Notes under the pieces: generated by a model
The model's database searches: none
What the model saw: the letters and a program-made list of their open reading frames with translations, nothing else
What the model was told of the DNA's origin: nothing
Source of the DNA: Escarpia spicata
Taxonomy: Eukaryota; Annelida; Polychaeta; Sabellida; Siboglinidae
NCBI GenBank assembly: GCA_963995525.1
Contig: OZ023209.1
Coordinates: 16,399,353-16,463,352, forward strand
Length of the DNA stretch: 64,000 bases
Direction: 5' to 3'
Program-made: the position numbers and the translations under genes
Shown: piece after piece, positions 13,001 through 24,485 of the stretch
Numbering within the stretch: the first letter of the stretch is position 1
Layout: the number at the start of each line of letters is the position of its first letter

Positions 13001-13113
13001 ACGTCATTTTCCACATCCGTGCCGATGAAGACCATCACCGTATCGTGAACCACACGCTAGGCATGCTGAAGAAGGGAAACATTAAAATCACACAGGATGA
13101 ACCCCAGAAGTAA
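4027..13113 (+). CDS. AOX: Mitochondrial alternative oxidase, 5'-incomplete (six exons)
   Basis: Ubiquinol oxidase of the mitochondrial inner membrane that reduces oxygen without complexes III and IV. Exons: 4027-4118, 6545-6663, 10103-10195, 11305-11417, 12299-12376, 12982-13113; all junctions are GT-AG and the phases join without a break. The 208 residues cover the di-iron domain. Numbered from the first visible residue, all six iron ligands are present: E37 (in FLES), E76 and H79 (NERMH), E127 (YLEEEA), E181 and H184 (RADEDHH). The conserved tyrosine is Y134. Their spacing matches the family (E to E 39 residues, E to H 3). The mitochondrial presequence and the first part of the protein are not seen in 1-4026; they are probably upstream of the window. 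The long introns hold a 47-bp minisatellite, a MITE and other repeats. Stop TAA is at 13111; an AATAAA signal lies at 13630. It is convergent with CHMP5. Confidence 0.95.
4796..6337. repeat. 47-bp minisatellite, about 33 units
   Basis: Tandem array within the AOX intron between the exons ending 4118 and starting 6545. The unit is 47 bp; consensus pieces are TGGTGGTAATTGCAGCCC and TTGGCTTGTTGCTCCATGGG. Variant units (TTGACTTGTCGC at 4911, 5334, 5428, 5804, 6039) are separated by exact multiples of 47 bp (9, 2, 8 and 5 units), showing strict register and internal segmental duplication. Since 47 is not a multiple of 3, the same repeat appears open in successive frames on the minus strand, giving spurious frames up to 442 codons. 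Confidence 0.97.
7145..7560 (+). repeat. Three-unit diverged repeat in AOX intron
   Basis: The motif AAAGTTACAAGAA.TTAAAGAG followed by GGCACC..TCAAA.ATT recurs at about 7149, 7349 and 7513, spaced 200 and 164 bp apart. The copies are diverged. No coding potential recognised. Confidence 0.7.
7563..8800 (-). other. AOX intron interval with unrecognised minus-strand open frames
   Basis: Open frames occur at 8046-7852 (64 codons), 7847-7563 (94 codons, with an acidic Ser/Asp-rich segment, DSDSDLSDSRKDD) and 8800-8405 (131 codons). I recognise no domain. The first two might be fragments of one decayed coding segment, since an acidic Ser-rich stretch follows in a shifted frame, but no splice or family evidence supports this. 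They may equally be chance frames. Confidence 0.25.
9675..9850 (+). repeat. Dispersed repeat family R2, copy 2
   Basis: Direct match to 3510-3625. Its right part (9795-9850, with GTAACAATGACCAAGTTAAGG and TTGATCACTAGAGGGCAGCA) is the inverted counterpart of 3875-3940. Lies in the AOX intron between the exons at 6545 and 10103. Confidence 0.7.
9919..9990 (+). repeat. Interstitial telomere-like TTAGGG repeats
   Basis: A short degenerate run containing GTTTAGGGTTAGGGTTAG, TTTAGGGTTAGG and TAGTTAGGGTGAAGG. The TTAGGG unit is that of most animal telomeres. The array is short and imperfect, so it is more likely a local simple repeat or an old repair insertion than a chromosome end. Confidence 0.7.
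10731..11018. mobile_element. MITE family M1, copy 1, with 5-bp target duplication TACAT
   Basis: Begins CAGGGGCGGACCCAG and ends CTGGATCTGCCTATG, so the inverted ends read CAGGGGCGGACCCAG and CATAGGCAGATCCAG. The flanks carry the direct repeat TACAT (10726-10730 and 11019-11023). It is 288 bp with no coding capacity. The second copy at 57983-58201 has the same termini and also a 5-bp direct repeat. It sits in the AOX intron between the exons ending 10195 and starting 11305. Confidence 0.8.
12590..12875 (+). repeat. Diverged minisatellite (AGGACCAACTCCTTGTTA-like unit)
   Basis: Around twelve imperfect units of 18-24 bp based on GGACCAACTCCTTGTTA occur in the last AOX intron. Units vary by substitution and in length. 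No coding function. Confidence 0.8.
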
Positions 13114-16100
13114 TGGGGAAGACATTTTCGGGAGGAGAGTGACCCAGCATATGGTGTGGATATTATTACAGAGAGCTGTATATAAATATGATGCAATGAT
13201 GAATGAAATGGTGGAGATCTTTCGAAGGACTGTATGGATGTGTTGGCGCTGGCAAGAAAACAGGACTCGGGATGATGGCTTGGCCAGTGAATATAGAGTG
13301 TTATGTCGTTCGTATGATGGAGAATATCCTTGTATCTACAGAGTTCTAGTTAGTGGAACTGTACTCGGCTGCATGCATACAAGTGAATGTATGAAGCGAT
13401 GGGTACACACACCTAAGGTACATAGTCTGATTGTCTGAGGCATTCTAAAATCATGTTATGTAAATTAGGTTTATTCTATCACCTTGTTCGCTTAAATGTG
13501 TTTTAAGAACCACATTAAAAAGAATTTGACATGTCCATAATTGAAGGTCAGTACAGTATTATCATTCAGTACATTGGCAAACAGTATTGACAATTTACAA
13601 TACCTATTGAATGTGTTGATAATGTCTACAATAAAATATTACATGAGATGGGCGTGTCATTAAGACATACTATTACATTCTCTTCATATGCTGTGTAATC
13701 ATCATATTTGGCTCAAGACATAGAATTGTGTAGATAATGGGCATTTATTTTAAAAAGTGGTTCGGTAAAACATTTAGGTGATCAAGGTATCAGATTAAAT
13801 GTATTTTATGATAAAACCAATTGCCCTATACTGTGAGTCAGGAAGAAATGTAGTTCTATGGTGTTTTGAGTGAAAAAGAAGCTGTATAAGAAATGTGCTA
13901 TAAAAAACACATAGCTTGTGTATCATAGGGGGTATTGCTTGCTACCCCTATATCACCCACATTTCAAGACTAAGTTGTTCGTATGAGACTTATCCAGTTT
14001 TGTTCCAGTGGTTATTGCGACAGAACTAAAACTATGTAGACTATATACAAACCTTACCTTAATATCCGGTAAGTATAAACACAGAATGATTATATATGTA
14101 TATATATTGATATTCGTAAATCTAATTTAATACACATTATGTATGTTGGATGCATTTGTTGGATACGAGTAGATTGCGTTGTGCTGTCCTCAGATTTGTA
14201 GATTGTGCACCTGTTTGCAAAATGTGCTGCAAAATTAGATCTACAAATCATTTCGGCTGTCAGCTAAACCTTTCATATTTTTGTGGCGCCAATTCATTAA
14301 ATTGGTTGCATCATTTTAGACATATCGTTGTTATGCATTGTTCCCTCAAATAGACACACACGAAATAATTTGTGAATCCACATATCATGCTGCACAATCT
14401 GCAGATTGCGCAGATCTAACAAACGTATCCAATAGTATATATCGAGTGAATATGACATTAGTTACTGGTTCGACCTTGAGATTACAATATCCCAGAATGC
14501 CCAAGTTAAAAACGCACTCAATTGGGTGATATACCCTTAATTACCGATGAAAGTAACTGTATCCCAGAAATATAAAAACACCAAAAATAAACTACATAAA
14601 CAGCTGACTTGCACTTTATTAATTCTTCTCACTATTTACACGTACAAGAACAGTAACATCTTCAGAAGAAACCATCGTTTTCACTGCATATCCGAGATAT
14701 AAGTCACAGAATCTGTTTATATGTAAAGCTAGGCTTATATCATATCGTTTTGTCACCATGATGACAAAGGCGATGGGTATGTCAAGGCTATGTCATATCG
14801 CAGGTGGTAGCAATTCAAAATAGGATAAGTTTGTTTTTATGTGGGAACTAAGTAATGCGAAGTAGTAATATGCCGTGATCAATTTACATGCTGCCTGTTG
14901 CAACCTGGTTGCAAGCATCAATGACGATACCACCTCACGTAGACACACTTTTAGAAACATCGTTCTATAGCGTCTGATCATTAGAATACTAGATGTAGAC
15001 TTCTCATCTACAAAATAAAGAGTGCAGCTTTGAAAGAACTTACCACAAAGTCAACAAGCCCTATATGAAAACAATGAGTTTTGTGTTTTCAAATTACCAC
15101 AAGTTAGAGTTGTAGTAAACTGATATTTAAACAAGAACATTATAATATGCATGATGGCATACGGTGAAAACTATGCCATACCCTTATCTGTAGTTACCTA
15201 AAAATGTTGGTTTCGAATGAATATATATATATGTAACTTTGTTCCATTTATATTAGGAAAATACATAACCATCTGCGATCACGTCATGACAGTATAGACA
15301 CAGTAGAACTCAATGATTTGTTACACATTTAAGCATTGCTATCAGTATATGTAATAAATAGTATAAAATTGAAGATATGAACAAACGGTCAGGCTCTGCA
15401 AGAAATTATGAAACTCAGTTTGCCTCAGCCTTTAACTAAACGTTTACTAGCACAGGAATGACAGGATTACTCTCGAGTATGGTGGTTTAGACATTAATAG
15501 CCGAGTAACGTAATCAGAGATCTCATCGAAACAAACAGCATTCAGGCATCATAAATAAAATTACTAGACATGCAGGAAAACAAGATGGGCAAGTTGAACA
15601 TAAAGGACAGAGTTAACAGATCCTCTTAGTAAATCGATACCCTTGACATATATCGAACTAATAAGCCATACAAGTGTGAGTTAAGAGCTTCATCAGACTA
15701 GATCTTTGAAAATTTTATTTTTAAGTCTCGCAGTCGGTTTACATTTTTCTCAAGACATTTAATTTCGCTAACTCCTTACACTGGTAGGGGGGGGGGGGGC
15801 ACATTTGTAGACAGGGAGTCAGACTGGAGAACGAGAGAAACAAAACTACATAGATATGGAAAACCAAAGACTACACAAATTGAGATGACGGCTGGTACTG
15901 TCCCTCACATGTCTATAATGATCTACTGAAGATCCACCCAGGCCGCGGCCAGAGTCCCCACCACTAACTGCACTGTGCAGAACTACTGCATCACCATCTA
16001 GTGGGAGTTGTTTGAGGAAGGTAGCGCATCGCAAAACAAGCCATCATGAGAAAAAGGTTAGCCGACTGAAATGAAAAACAACCTAACATACAAGGTATTT

Positions 16101-16588
16101 GTCAGTTGTTGGGCTGACCAATAATATTACGCATGGACATTTTCAATTTTGCGGCCTGCATGCAGGCACTTGCTTGTTACCCAACATGTTGTGTCTCCCC
16201 CCAAACAACGACACTGCTTTTTGAATTCGAGCAGTTTCTGGAATCACAGCATGGAGACAGCAAGCGGGTTGAAGTACAAATGATTCGCGCAAACTGTGTG
16301 GGATAAATGCCAGGTAGTTGTACCACACCTGGCTTGTGACGATAGATTAACAGACCAGATTTGTTCATGTTGCTCAGCGTCGCTGCTTTTTCTCACCAGA
16401 GGCGCTTAGACAACCTGGCGGGAACCAACAAGTTCACACCATAGTCCCACCGAGCTTGTATCACCACGTTGTTTGTGTACTGATGATAGTGAATAAGTCA
16501 GTACAAAAGCCACCACCTTCCCTGCGGCATTCTAAACAAAGTTCCCCTTTCCTTCATGTCTTCAGTTTGTGTGAGTCGAGTCGTCCAA
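13114..16588. other. AOX-CHMP5 convergent intergenic region, no gene recognised
   Basis: Contains the AOX 3' end (AATAAA at 13630) and AT-rich sequence. A G-run lies near 15787-15799. Open frames here, including one of 113 codons overlapping the AOX stop at 13097-13438, have no recognisable domain and are best read as 3' UTR or chance frames. Confidence 0.5.
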
Positions 16589-19500
16589 TCACTGTGCTGG
16601 AATCTGTGGGAGGCCAAACTCATCGACAGGAACACCGTCCTGCAAACAGCATCACTCGTATTAGAACACGAAAGTTTACGAGAGAACGTGCGTACAGCTA
16701 AGAAAGGTTTCACGGCAAAATGCGATAAATAATAGCTCGGTGAATTTTTTTACTTTGGCCCTTGCTGTCCGTCACTAACAAAATGTACGTCCAGTACAAC
16801 CCGTTAACTAATAGGGAATTTAGAACAAATAAAAAAAACGCTAAGGATCTTTCATAGAAGAATCCCTGAAAGTTTGACATCTGAGATGGAAAGCGTCTAG
16901 GAGTATTTTCATAAGTTAATCATAACATACACACACACCTACATGTGCAAGCAAGCTCAATCATAGCTATATATATATATATATGTATAGTTTTTTGTGG
17001 ATTACATTTCAGCGCAACAATTGTTAGTATGATTTTTAATAAATTTTTGGCTGCATCTATACAAAGCGCCTAAGCACAATCTTGCAATTTCCCAATATCT
17101 AAACATTTCTTATAATTATCACACCCCACCCCTCGACTCACCTGACTGGCCTCTGAGGCTGCCCCAGGAACCCCAGTGGGGGCGCTGGGGGCCTTCGCTG
17201 CCTCGTCTAGATACGACACGTCTTCATCAAGTGCCATCTCATCGCCGAGTGCATCGAGTTCGGCTTCAAGGTCATCCTCATCGACCTCCGGCATGCCGTA
17301 GCTCCGTCCCATGATCTCCTGGATCTCGCCAGCCTGTTCCGTCATGTCTTCAAGCTCGTCCTGGAGATCCTGCGCAACCAAATCACTCCAGAATGGTCTC
17401 AGGTTGTTTATGGATGCAGCAATGTTTCGTCGTTAAATGTTTTCATTTTATAGTTATAAATTGTTACTTACAATGGAAGCTGCTGAATGAGAATTTATTT
17501 TAATAAAGTGATGGTTATTAATGTTATATATACATTTCAACATATAGGTAATATTAAGTATGTACATTGATGTAGGACCGAGTGGGTCCAATGATACACT
17601 GTCTACACTGCCTGGTCGGCGTCTCTCACACGCCCGACTGGGAAGCAACTCCGGCCGCGTGGAGTAAGATCCAGTGGGTTAGAGATAGAGACCACCACAC
17701 TGTGAGACAGGTTACACATTTACCCCTTGTGTGGGATCTTTTACTTCCCCTGGCATAGACACCAGATAGAAGGCTTGAACGGCTTTTTAGTGTCTCTCTT
17801 GAAAGACACAGGAGGCGAACGAAATTGCCTAAGTTTTGAAACGGTGGCATATAAATAAATAAAATATATCTTGCAGATCCTGCATAATCGAATCGGCCCA
17901 AGAATGGTTTCAATCCACTCATGATGAAATTACTGAAGAGCACATATTGCCTGCATGTGTAATAAACTTCTATTAAATGGACTGGCAGTAATCATAAATA
18001 ATGATTAGACCATTCCCACATTACAACAAACGCAACGGCAGGGGGCCAAATGATTAGAGGACCGTTTGGAAAATGAAAACATTATACTTCAGTTTGATTG
18101 CAAAGAACCGACTTTACAAACTCTGTCTCGAGCCAAAGATTTTGATATCTCTTCTTAACTATGAATGATAAGATGCTGTATGTGTATACCTCGATTTGAT
18201 CGATGTCCACGTGTTTGTATTCTCTCTTGAACTCCTTCACTCCTGTCTTCATAGCATCCACCTGTCAGGAGAACAACATGTGACGTACAAAATATTATAC
18301 CATTTAATACACATGCATTTTATAAATAGCAAACCTGGAGTTTTAAGCACTCGTTTACTATTATTCTGGGAAGTAAACTCAGTACAGTCAGTTAGTTTTC
18401 TCAAAAGTCATACAACAGACAAATGCAACAATAATAGTTTATCATTAAAAGGACATTGTATGAATCGCTCAATTCTATCTGAAATACAAGGAATTATCAC
18501 GTATTGATTTATTCATTATAAAAAAGTAAAAGTGTAAATAAAATGTGTAAAATACAGAGAACAATATATAAACACACACTAGTTATATTAATAATAAACT
18601 AACCTTATTATATACTTATGTCCTTCACTTAATGTGGTGACATGTCTAACAATTAGCACACACCAGTAGGTAAATAACTAGCTACAAGACTTGAGGGGCA
18701 CTACAAACAGAAGGAACCATCAGGACATGCATTAAACATAAACTAACCTAACAATTACCAAACATCAGTAGGTAACTTGGCAGCTACAAGACTTGCAGTG
18801 CAATATAAATAGATAAATACATTAAAACGTTCATCAAATGATTAGCCAACATCAGTAGGATAAACAAATAGCTACTAGACTTGCAGTGCAATATACATAG
18901 ATAAAACTATTAGAGCAAAACAGTGTCACAATTTCATACATCCCAGATAAAAATCATTTTGGACATTTGTCAGACTGCGTATGGGGGAATTAAGATATCA
19001 GAACAAAGAAACACCTAAAAATGAAGGTAGTTCGGAGCAGACTTAGATGGGCAGGACATGTACAGAGAATGTAACCCAGCTCTATGAGGAATATGGTGAG
19101 ATCAACAAAGACTGCGCAGAGAGTAGTATAGAAGAGGGTGGCAGAAAGAAAAGAGGAAGACCAAAATCACGATGGTTTGTGCTTCAAAAAAGTACAAAAG
19201 TAAAGGTAAGTTGTTATATAGCGCAGTATCCAATCCTCAGGACTGCACAAAGCGCTTTACACTTTACTCCCTGGCAGACCTGTTCAACCGAACACCATCT
19301 CGACTTTTCCTGGAATCATTCAGCTACACGCGAAGACTATCCACCACTGTCTATAGCCAGGTACTTATTCATACAGCTGAGTGAACTGAAGCAATGTAGA
19401 GTAAACTAACTTGCCCAAGGTTCGACACCGCCACACAGGATTCAAACCCGGGTTCTCTCAGTCGAGAGTCCGGAGCTCTTACCACTGCGCTACAGCGCTC

Positions 19501-22500
19501 CAAAGGACCTTGAAAGGGCATAGGTGAACTGCTGACAGAAATGCAGTAAAACAAGACAGCGGAACAGACAAAGTGTTGTAGCCTGAAAGGGATGAAGGGG
19601 AAAAAGAAGTATATATCAGAGAGTATACAGCGGTACTGTGGAAAGTGACAGTCATTTACAATTCTCTGCCTCGGTTTTGTGCCACAGTTTGCAGCGGTTT
19701 TGGTTCACTCACTGTTGTTTTCGTGTCCTTCATCATCTGAATCGAGAAATTTGACTGCTCGAGGTTGAATGACTGCTGCATCAACTGGTCCCTCTGTTGT
19801 TCATACCTGGAAACACAATTGCATGAAATTTGATTCTACATTCTGCTGTCTTTATTTACTATATATTTAACTATTATAAGTTGACAAAGTTCAACTAAAT
19901 TTGAATTTAGTGAACGATTTGGCAATGTACTTGTGACACTCCCTTTTGTGAACTACTGAGCACTCCCTTTCTTTCAGATTTCATGTAGAGTAGCAGCACT
20001 TGGCATAGCGTTTAGAGTGTTAAACTTTCAATTGAGAGAATATTTGCGTATCTTCATGCATTAACTGCAGCATGGCTGAATGCTTCCCATAGAAGTTGAG
20101 GCGGTGTTCGATTAAATAGATCTGCCAGAGAGTAAAGAACAAAGCGTTAAGGACTGGATTTTGCACTACACAAGAACGTACCTTTAATTTTACTGAGTTT
20201 TACATGTTTTGTTACAACTTTGAATGTTACATGCTACTGCAAAGTCTTGTACTTACATCCTCTTTTGTTTCAACACCCGTAGTGCCTTTTGTTTTACCAT
20301 GTTCTACAACAAATATATTGTCAACTTCAAATGTTATAAATACTGATTTGAAAAAGCATGTAAAAGTATTACAGTTGCACAACCATACAAGAGCCCTGAT
20401 TTGCTTTGCTAACTATCAATAAAAATGTACTATGGATAGTTCACTGTATTACAGACAGTAACGGTTGACAGTTAAATTTACTATCAGTAGTATTACATTA
20501 TGATGTCAGCTATTGGGTGCATCGATCGATGTATTGTTACATGATTACATCAACACTGGTGAGTACAAGTACTTAACATAAATCCACAATATTTTAAAAG
20601 AAAATATCACTTGCACAGCAAAGTAAGAATTCTGACATTATCTAGACCATACCTTCGATGGACCATCCCGCATTTTCTTCATCTGATCTTTGTATTTGTT
20701 GAGTTCTTGGTCAAGACGTGAAATCTTCTTATCAATTGACTCACCGCGACTGTCAATCTACAACATAATATAAACATGCAAATTGCAGTGATTGGTAAGA
20801 ATCGTTTTATGGCATAACGATAATCATGCCATAGGCTCATGTTGGCAATCTTTTAGAATTTCAATTATGTACCAACTTTGGGTACGGCTGTTGTTTACAC
20901 TTAAGGTTTAGTGGCTAGTTACAAGCTGGGCTTGATTTATTCCAAATCTGTCCTTTCCTTTGACTTTCCAATATTGATCTAATCTGGCCTTAAAGGCATT
21001 GGTTGTTGTGGCAGTTATAATACAAGTTGATGTAATTCCAGTGTTTAATCACTTTTGGGCTGAAGAAATGTTGCCTGACTTGTAGCATAGATTTTGATTT
21101 GAAGAGTTTTAGTTTCCCTGGAGGATATCTGACTTCAGTGACTCGGTCTGAGCATTTTTCAAGACGTCATGAAAAAAGCTCAAACCTAAAGTCCCATCTC
21201 ACAACAGTCATTGCAGTCAAACTTCCTTGCCCAAAACCACCTTATTGCACAAAGGAGTATTCTAGCTAATGATTCTTGACAACTGCATGATCACACATAC
21301 AGTTGTTAGCTCAGAATAATTTTCAATGATGCATGCCCCTCTATCACACTTGTTGTTGATTGTCATGGCACTGCACAAGCAAATGAGCCCACATTCCACA
21401 TATCATGTACTATTCATTGAACTAATTAGTACTCCAAATTTGGCCAAGATATGTTCAGTACTAACGGAGATATGGCCTATGGCCGTTTTCGAGTAGTGGC
21501 TACCCTTAAGTCTTTGAAGTCGTTCTTCATATGGCATGTGTTTAGTGCTTGGTACCAGTTTGGTTGTTTGCCTCTGTACTTTTTCGAGTTGTATGTCTTT
21601 AACAAGGTAGGGACTCGAGGCTTGTGTACAGTATTCGGGGTGTGGCCGGACATATGCCTTATACAATACACTGAAACTTTCAGCATCCAGATAGTAAAAA
21701 CTCCTTTTGATGGATCTAAGCACAAACATTGCTGCTTTTGAGCATTGTAGAGATGGTTGCATACTGTTGGATGTCCACACACCTAGGTCTTTCTCCTTCT
21801 TGTCTTGTCTTGGTTGAGTACTGGCCAACACTCCTTAGGAGTCATACGGTCAGGGTTGGGTGCGAATGCTAGTTGGATTATTAGTCATGTATTAAGGCGT
21901 GTCTGAATTTCTGTGGTAGCTTTGCGCTGTGTAGGTCCCAATCTATGTCGGGAAAATTAATGTCTCCGCTTAGCCATATATTTTCTTTGTTTGAGCATTA
22001 CATTTTTTCACGGATTCTCGTAGTTCATGCTACCAAATTGGGGTGATCTGTAGAATGCTCCTATTGTGATATCTTTCGATCCTTGTATTTTGATGGTGAC
22101 CAAGATTATTTCACAATTGCTATCGAGGTTTGTTCTGTGTGTTCTACGAGGTCAGTCTTTAGAGCTATAGGTAGGTAAGACTCCTCCTTTTGAGCTGTCA
22201 AAGTCTCTGTCTTTTCGAATGATCGAACCATTGGAGGGGGACAGCTCACTGCTGTAAACTGGGCTGTCTAGGTGTGTTTCAGTGCATGTAATTATGTCAG
22301 GGTTTTCCGGGATTGTCTCTTAGTAGATGTTTTCTGAGTGCATTTCTTAGTTTTACTTGTTTTACATGGTCTAGTACTATTCAAGTTACTGCTTATGTTA
22401 TTATTCCTTTTTTTGTATGGAGAAGAAGTGGCTAGAAGTGAGTTTAGTGGTTCACTGCAATCAGATGTGGACATGTCCGACAAGATAGAGAAGCTGTTTG

Positions 22501-23889
22501 TTAGCTCTATGGTTGATTTTAAAAAGTGAACTTGCAAAATTAGGAAAGCGGCAAATCCAAGAGACTTGGCCATTTTGGAGGGCATTATATGCAAATGTTG
22601 ACATTCCCATGCAATCTACATGGTACCAAGTCCATGAATAGCAATGATCACAGCATGTCACTCGCTGGTCCAATCTTCCTGCTTTTTTGCAGATAGCACA
22701 AGGGAATTTTGGCTTATATGGACCTGGGTTTGGGTTAAGATCACCAAATTGCATGAGGATTAAGATGGCAGCAAAGCATGTTGGATGTTTTTGGTTTAAG
22801 GATGCTACCTTGTAAAAGTTTTTTTATTTCTATCCAGTTATGGTATTTGTGGATGCTGGGAAGTCCGTGTAATCAAAGTCTGGGGACATAAGTACTTTTT
22901 TATTAAGTAGAGATGGCTAAGGATTGGCAGTTCTAGTCAAACTTTCACCATGATTTTTCCCAGTTTTTCAGTTCTATCCTACGTGTTAGTCCATGTGCAT
23001 AGTAGTAGTATACAGGTGGCACAACAGTTCATCTTGGATTTGAGCGTGGTAATCACAATATGTATAAAATCTCAATATTAAAATATAAAATCACAATAAT
23101 TATTATTATATAATCACAGTCAATATAGTCAGTGGTCTTCAGTGTAAAATTGCAGTAAATGTAAATCAGTTTTTATCAATATAAAGCTGCTGTAAAATAT
23201 TACATAAAAATCAAGTTGGTAAAATACGTCAAAGTAATAAAAATAATAATTGCTCTAATAAAAGTTGAGTATCTGTGTTTTTTTAGGCTGCAGTATTTTT
23301 AAATCTAACAGCCTAAAGGAGAGCGTGTGATTTTGTTATTTCTCCTCTGTACATTCGTCAAGTATTGTCTCTTCATTATTACTAGTCATTGTGTACTTGT
23401 AGTGTGGGTTATTACTAGTCATTGTGTACTTGTAGTGTGGGTTATTACTAGTCATTGTGTACTTGTAGTGCGGATTATTACTATCCTAATGCATTCTCTT
23501 GCGAACATGGAATTTTAGTAACCATTGTGACTTGTCTAGTCTCTAGACCACCACAACAACTTGTTTATGGAATTATGTCCTGCTATACTTTAAATTTTAA
23601 TTAATGGCGCATATGAAAAAGGATAGTCACAATGTCTGGACTATTATATATTCGATATGTTTACAGTAGCAGACACAAACAAGTCATGATAGCCATACAG
23701 ACAGACAGGCAGTCATTATTAACAATGTTATGACTTGTGTTTTGACAGAAATCACGGTAAAACGAAATCAGACGGTTTCTGTGATTGAATTCCTCAAACA
23801 ATAGTCTTAAATATACTTACGCCTGAAATACAATCAGTAAGATTCGGTGCAGGTCCCTTCGGCTTGCCTTTTCCAAAGAGTCGGTTCAT
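16589..23889 (-). CDS. CHMP5: Charged multivesicular body protein 5 (ESCRT-III), complete
   Basis: ESCRT-III subunit that acts late in sorting cargo into multivesicular bodies on endosomes and binds LIP5/VTA1 to regulate VPS4. Exons on the minus strand, 5' to 3': 23889-23821, 20757-20653, 20303-20257, 19806-19713, 18261-18190, 17369-17142, 16639-16589. All junctions are GT-AG and phases agree, giving 221 residues against about 219 in vertebrates. It opens [17 protein letters not shown]. The basic core helices follow ([20 protein letters not shown], then [20 protein letters not shown]). Next are the acidic region ([22 protein letters not shown]) and the conserved C-terminus ending [11 protein letters not shown]. 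The tiny 47-bp exon 3 and 51-bp last exon are too short for ORF detection. Intron 1 holds a LINE copy; other introns hold SINE pieces. It is divergent with CRPPA. Confidence 0.97.
17635..17875 (-). repeat. Dispersed repeat family R3, copy 1
   Basis: On the minus strand this segment matches 32335-32530 (+). Shared blocks are TT.AAAACnT.GGCAATTTC.TTC, then CTGGTGTCTA.GC and GGGG.AAATGT.. No protein recognised. In the CHMP5 intron between the exons at 18190 and 17369. Confidence 0.6.
18960..19175 (+). mobile_element. LINE 3' remnant (RTE/jockey C-terminus)
   Basis: Plus-strand frames give [16 protein letters not shown] and, after a frame disruption, KRGRPKSRW. This basic R.RW.GHV.RM ... GRP..RW signature is the C-terminal tail of many invertebrate LINE reverse transcriptases. 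Only this end remains. It lies in a CHMP5 intron. Confidence 0.75.
19190..19501 (-). mobile_element. tRNA-derived SINE, copy 1
   Basis: On the minus strand the head starts GGAGCGCTGTAGCGCAGTGG, giving an RNA polymerase III A box. A B box (GGTTTGAATCC, 19448-19438) follows. The acceptor stem does not close, so it is not a functional tRNA gene. The body runs to a tail with AAAGCGCTTTG and GCGCTATATAA. Diverged body fragments recur near 20070-20195 (opposite orientation) and 55520-55640. Confidence 0.8.
20070..20195 (+). mobile_element. SINE fragment, copy 2 (no head)
   Basis: Its reverse complement matches the body of the SINE at 19190-19501: AAAGGTA.GTT, CTTTACTC.CTGGCAGA.CT and CGAACACC..CTC.ACTT are shared in order. 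The tRNA-like head is absent. In the CHMP5 intron just 3' of the 47-bp exon. Confidence 0.65.
20925..22760 (-). mobile_element. CR1/jockey-like LINE, internally deleted
   Basis: Read on the minus strand. 22754-22540 encodes the zinc/PHD-like finger of the first ORF ([20 protein letters not shown], then [20 protein letters not shown]). About 22300-21940 encodes pieces of an APE endonuclease ([40 protein letters not shown]). 21831-21403 encodes the RT C-terminal part ([25 protein letters not shown]). About 21180-20930 encodes the RT tail ([14 protein letters not shown]). The catalytic RT core is missing and frames are broken, so the copy is dead. It occupies much of CHMP5 intron 1. Confidence 0.85.
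23378..23476 (+). repeat. 33-bp tandem repeat, three units
   Basis: Three head-to-tail near-identical units of ATTACTAGTCATTGTG followed by TACTTGTAGTGTGGGTT. The last unit has a substitution. In CHMP5 intron 1. Confidence 0.93.
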
Positions 23890-24485
23890 TTTGGCTTAGC
23901 GTATTCCTAAAAACAACAAACTTACTAAATCCGAAACAATTTTAGTAGTGAGTAATACGAATAACGGCAGTGCGTAAATAGTCATGTGATTACTATTTAT
24001 GTCGTAAACATACAAACAAAAGTGTGAAGCCTATTCAAATAAATATATTATCGTAATATGATGCCGACAAGTAGATATGATGATTTTTATTGATAGCTGT
24101 ACTTAATTTGCTTTTAAATCTATGCTTACAATTTCGTTAGATTAATCGTAAACATAACCCGATTTTTGGTATATATTTTGTACCATGTATAATGCAAACG
24201 GGCACATTTTGTTTTATTACGACTGGACAAGCTAAATATTCACTGAACATATACCAGCTTATTTATATCGTCATATAAATGTGCATTGCAATAATGTGCT
24301 ACAACACCAACATTGAGATACATTTCATATAATACAAAGTTTAGATACACTGTTTAGTTTTATGTCGCTGAATTATTACTCGTGTGACACCGGATGTTAC
24401 GGTGAAGCTCGTAATATGGACGCCAAATTTAATCGTGCAACTAGTCCTGTCTATAATTTGTAATATTTTGTATGCCATTAATTCC
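23890..24485. promoter_or_regulatory. Candidate bidirectional promoter CHMP5/CRPPA
   Basis: The start codons of CHMP5 (23889, minus) and CRPPA (24486, plus) are 596 bp apart and diverge, with no other gene between. No clear TATA box at a convincing distance was identified. The promoter assignment is an inference from geometry only. Confidence 0.55.

Noticed and set aside
13097..13438. 113-codon frame overlapping the AOX stop codon
   Set aside because: Different frame from AOX, no domain, located in the AOX 3' UTR.
19400..19501. tRNA gene on the minus strand
   Set aside because: A and B boxes are present but the acceptor stem does not pair and a SINE body follows, so it is a tRNA-derived SINE head.
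24384..24485. Upstream in-frame ATG of CRPPA adding 34 residues
   Set aside because: The added residues show no CRPPA-like or domain similarity; the paired ATGs at 24486/24489 fit the domain start better, though 5' RNA data could change this.
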